From contig NZ_JAJJWH010000003.1 in NCBI RefSeq assembly GCF_020907245.1, forward strand, positions 124,001-188,000: DNA of 64,000 bases. The letters run 5' to 3'. The position numbers and the translations under genes are program-made. A model generated the notes under the pieces. That model saw nothing but the letters and a program-made list of their open reading frames with translations. It was not told where the DNA came from and did no database searches. The stretch comes from Pontibacter harenae. Its GTDB lineage: Bacteria > Bacteroidota > Bacteroidia > Cytophagales > Hymenobacteraceae. Positions 63,157 to 64,000 of this stretch are shown piece by piece (position 1 is the stretch's first letter; every line of letters starts with the position of its first letter).

Positions 63157-64000
63157 TTAATATTCAGGGTACTGTAAATAATTGTCTATCTGATGGATGA
63201 TCACCTTATTAGACAAGATATTGCTGTTAGCCTGGATCAGATTAGCTGTTCTTGCTTTGGCATCCGTCACCTGTGCATCAACCAGTTTACCTGGTGTTGT
63301 AGCCTGACCAGCCTGGAAAGTAACAGAGGCACTAACACCGTCAATATCCTTGTAGAGGGTTGTGTAGCTGCCTGTTTTCAGACCGTCAGTTACTATGTTC
63401 TGGTTATCAACAATGTGGTAGAGTATAAAGCTCGCTATTTGTTCCTGCTCGTCTTGCGATAGCCTAGTCTTTAACTCAGGCAGTTTACCATCAGCTACAG
63501 CCTGATCAATAGCTTCATTTGTCGGCACAAAAAAGGTATAGGGAGTTCCGCCAGAGGTGCCTTTAATATCCAGCGTAGCCATATCGAAAGCTAATGAAGT
63601 GCTAGTCAGGTAGGAATAGAATTTAGAGAATTCAGGGTTTTCTTCAAGATGCTGACTTGGCTTTTTATCTGTAAAGGTCAAGAGCTTGTCCAGGTAGTAC
63701 ACAGTACCATTCAGGGTTTCCACAGGGCCTGATACCTGAAGCATTTCATCGTTATCTGCATTTCCGGACGCAAAGACTCTTCCGTTTTTGTACTTGATGT
63801 ACTCACCACCAAAGGTCTCTACAATACCTTCTCCACTTAAATTGTCTAGTTGGTTATCGAAGGTAAAAGCAATGTGCTGTTGTATGAGTCTATTCATCCG
63901 TAGCTGCGCCTGCCCACCCGACAGCACAGCCCCTCCCGCAGGCGGAGTATAAATCCAGTAGTTGTACTGAGAATCCCAATGGAAACCTGCTTCTGTCAGG
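63157..64000 (-). CDS. fasciclin (FAS1) domain protein, N-terminus beyond window
   Basis: The frame stays open to base 64000 (LTEAGFHWDSQYNYWIYTPP before the first possible internal start), so the gene is 5'-truncated. About 281 residues are visible: the end of one FAS1 unit (LNGTVYYLDKLLTF) and a second (about 120-281: FSKFYSYLTSTSLAF, YTFFVPTNEAIDQAV, SNKVIIHQIDNYLQYPEY). Unlike the two later FAS1 genes it ends right after the FAS1 unit, without the C-terminal beta-sandwich. It is the first visible gene of the operon, 27 bases before susC. Confidence 0.85.
   Translation of the reverse strand, partial: LTEAGFHWDSQYNYWIYTPPAGGAVLSGGQAQLRMNRLIQQHIAFTFDNQLDNLSGEGIVETFGGEYIKYKNGRVFASGNADNDEMLQVSGPVETLNGTVYYLDKLLTFTDKKPSQHLEENPEFSKFYSYLTSTSLAFDMATLDIKGTSGGTPYTFFVPTNEAIDQAVADGKLPELKTRLSQDEQEQIASFILYHIVDNQNIVTDGLKTGSYTTLYKDIDGVSASVTFQAGQATTPGKLVDAQVTDAKARTANLIQANSNILSNKVIIHQIDNYLQYPEY

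Noticed and set aside
1-64000. CRISPR arrays, insertion sequences, prophage or attachment sites
   Set aside because: No regularly spaced repeats, transposase or integrase motifs or flanking inverted repeats were seen.

Overview
The window looks like a Bacteroidota chromosome, most likely a Cytophagales or Hymenobacteraceae-type bacterium (the family is a guess). The evidence is three SusC/SusD outer-membrane pairs, many lipoprotein glycosidases, near-absence of Shine-Dalgarno sequences, and two promoters of the TTTG-N19/20-TAnnTTTG type. Two thirds of the DNA is one large plant cell-wall locus aimed at pectin: arabinan first, then the rhamnogalacturonan (RG-I) backbone and its side chains.

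Layout. 1-732: 3'-truncated LacI-family regulator (minus). 1160-1241: tRNA-Leu(GAG) with its own promoter and terminator (minus). 1628-3749: ABC ATPase plus multi-pass membrane partner (plus), closed by a 54-bp perfect palindrome shared with the convergent locus. 3836-21269: arabinan block, nearly all minus: SusC, SusD and a DUF3823-type lipoprotein; a GH43 endo-arabinanase-like lipoprotein; two different GH51 arabinofuranosidases; a GH97; a second GH43 arabinanase; an aldose 1-epimerase; and one divergent GH43 on plus. 21880-28765 (plus): araR (Nudix-type regulator), araB, araD, a sodium/sugar symporter and araA, the full route from L-arabinose to D-xylulose 5-phosphate. 28966-30438: a HAD hydrolase and a DUF4403-like protein. 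30695-49612: RG-I block: GH43, two GH105 unsaturated uronyl hydrolases, GH28, a 1015-residue beta-helix/barrel fusion of unknown activity, a CE12 acetylesterase, GH115, a helicase-associated-repeat protein and GH2. 50064-64000: a minus operon with two SusC/SusD pairs and three fasciclin (FAS1) lipoproteins, entering from outside the window.

How it works together (inference from families and order): SusD/SusC pairs capture and import oligosaccharides. Lipoprotein and periplasmic GH43, GH51 and GH97 enzymes release arabinose. GH28, CE12, GH105, GH43, GH115 and GH2 dismantle RG-I. Arabinose is anomerised, imported by the symporter and converted by AraA, AraB and AraD.

Two candidate cis-regulatory codes were found by eye. 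(1) GYGT-N6-KACA occurs before araB, araA, the SusCD operon, a GH51 and the GH97/GH43 divergent pair, and once in the susC-araR gap. It is a likely AraR operator. (2) A 10-bp-period direct repeat, CAGGATAGNRCAGGATAG read in gene sense, lies before four RG-I units (both GH105 genes, GH28 and GH2). Its regulator is not in the window. These two codes, the fusion protein at 36376-39423 and the FAS1-rich SusCD operon are the parts most worth following up.
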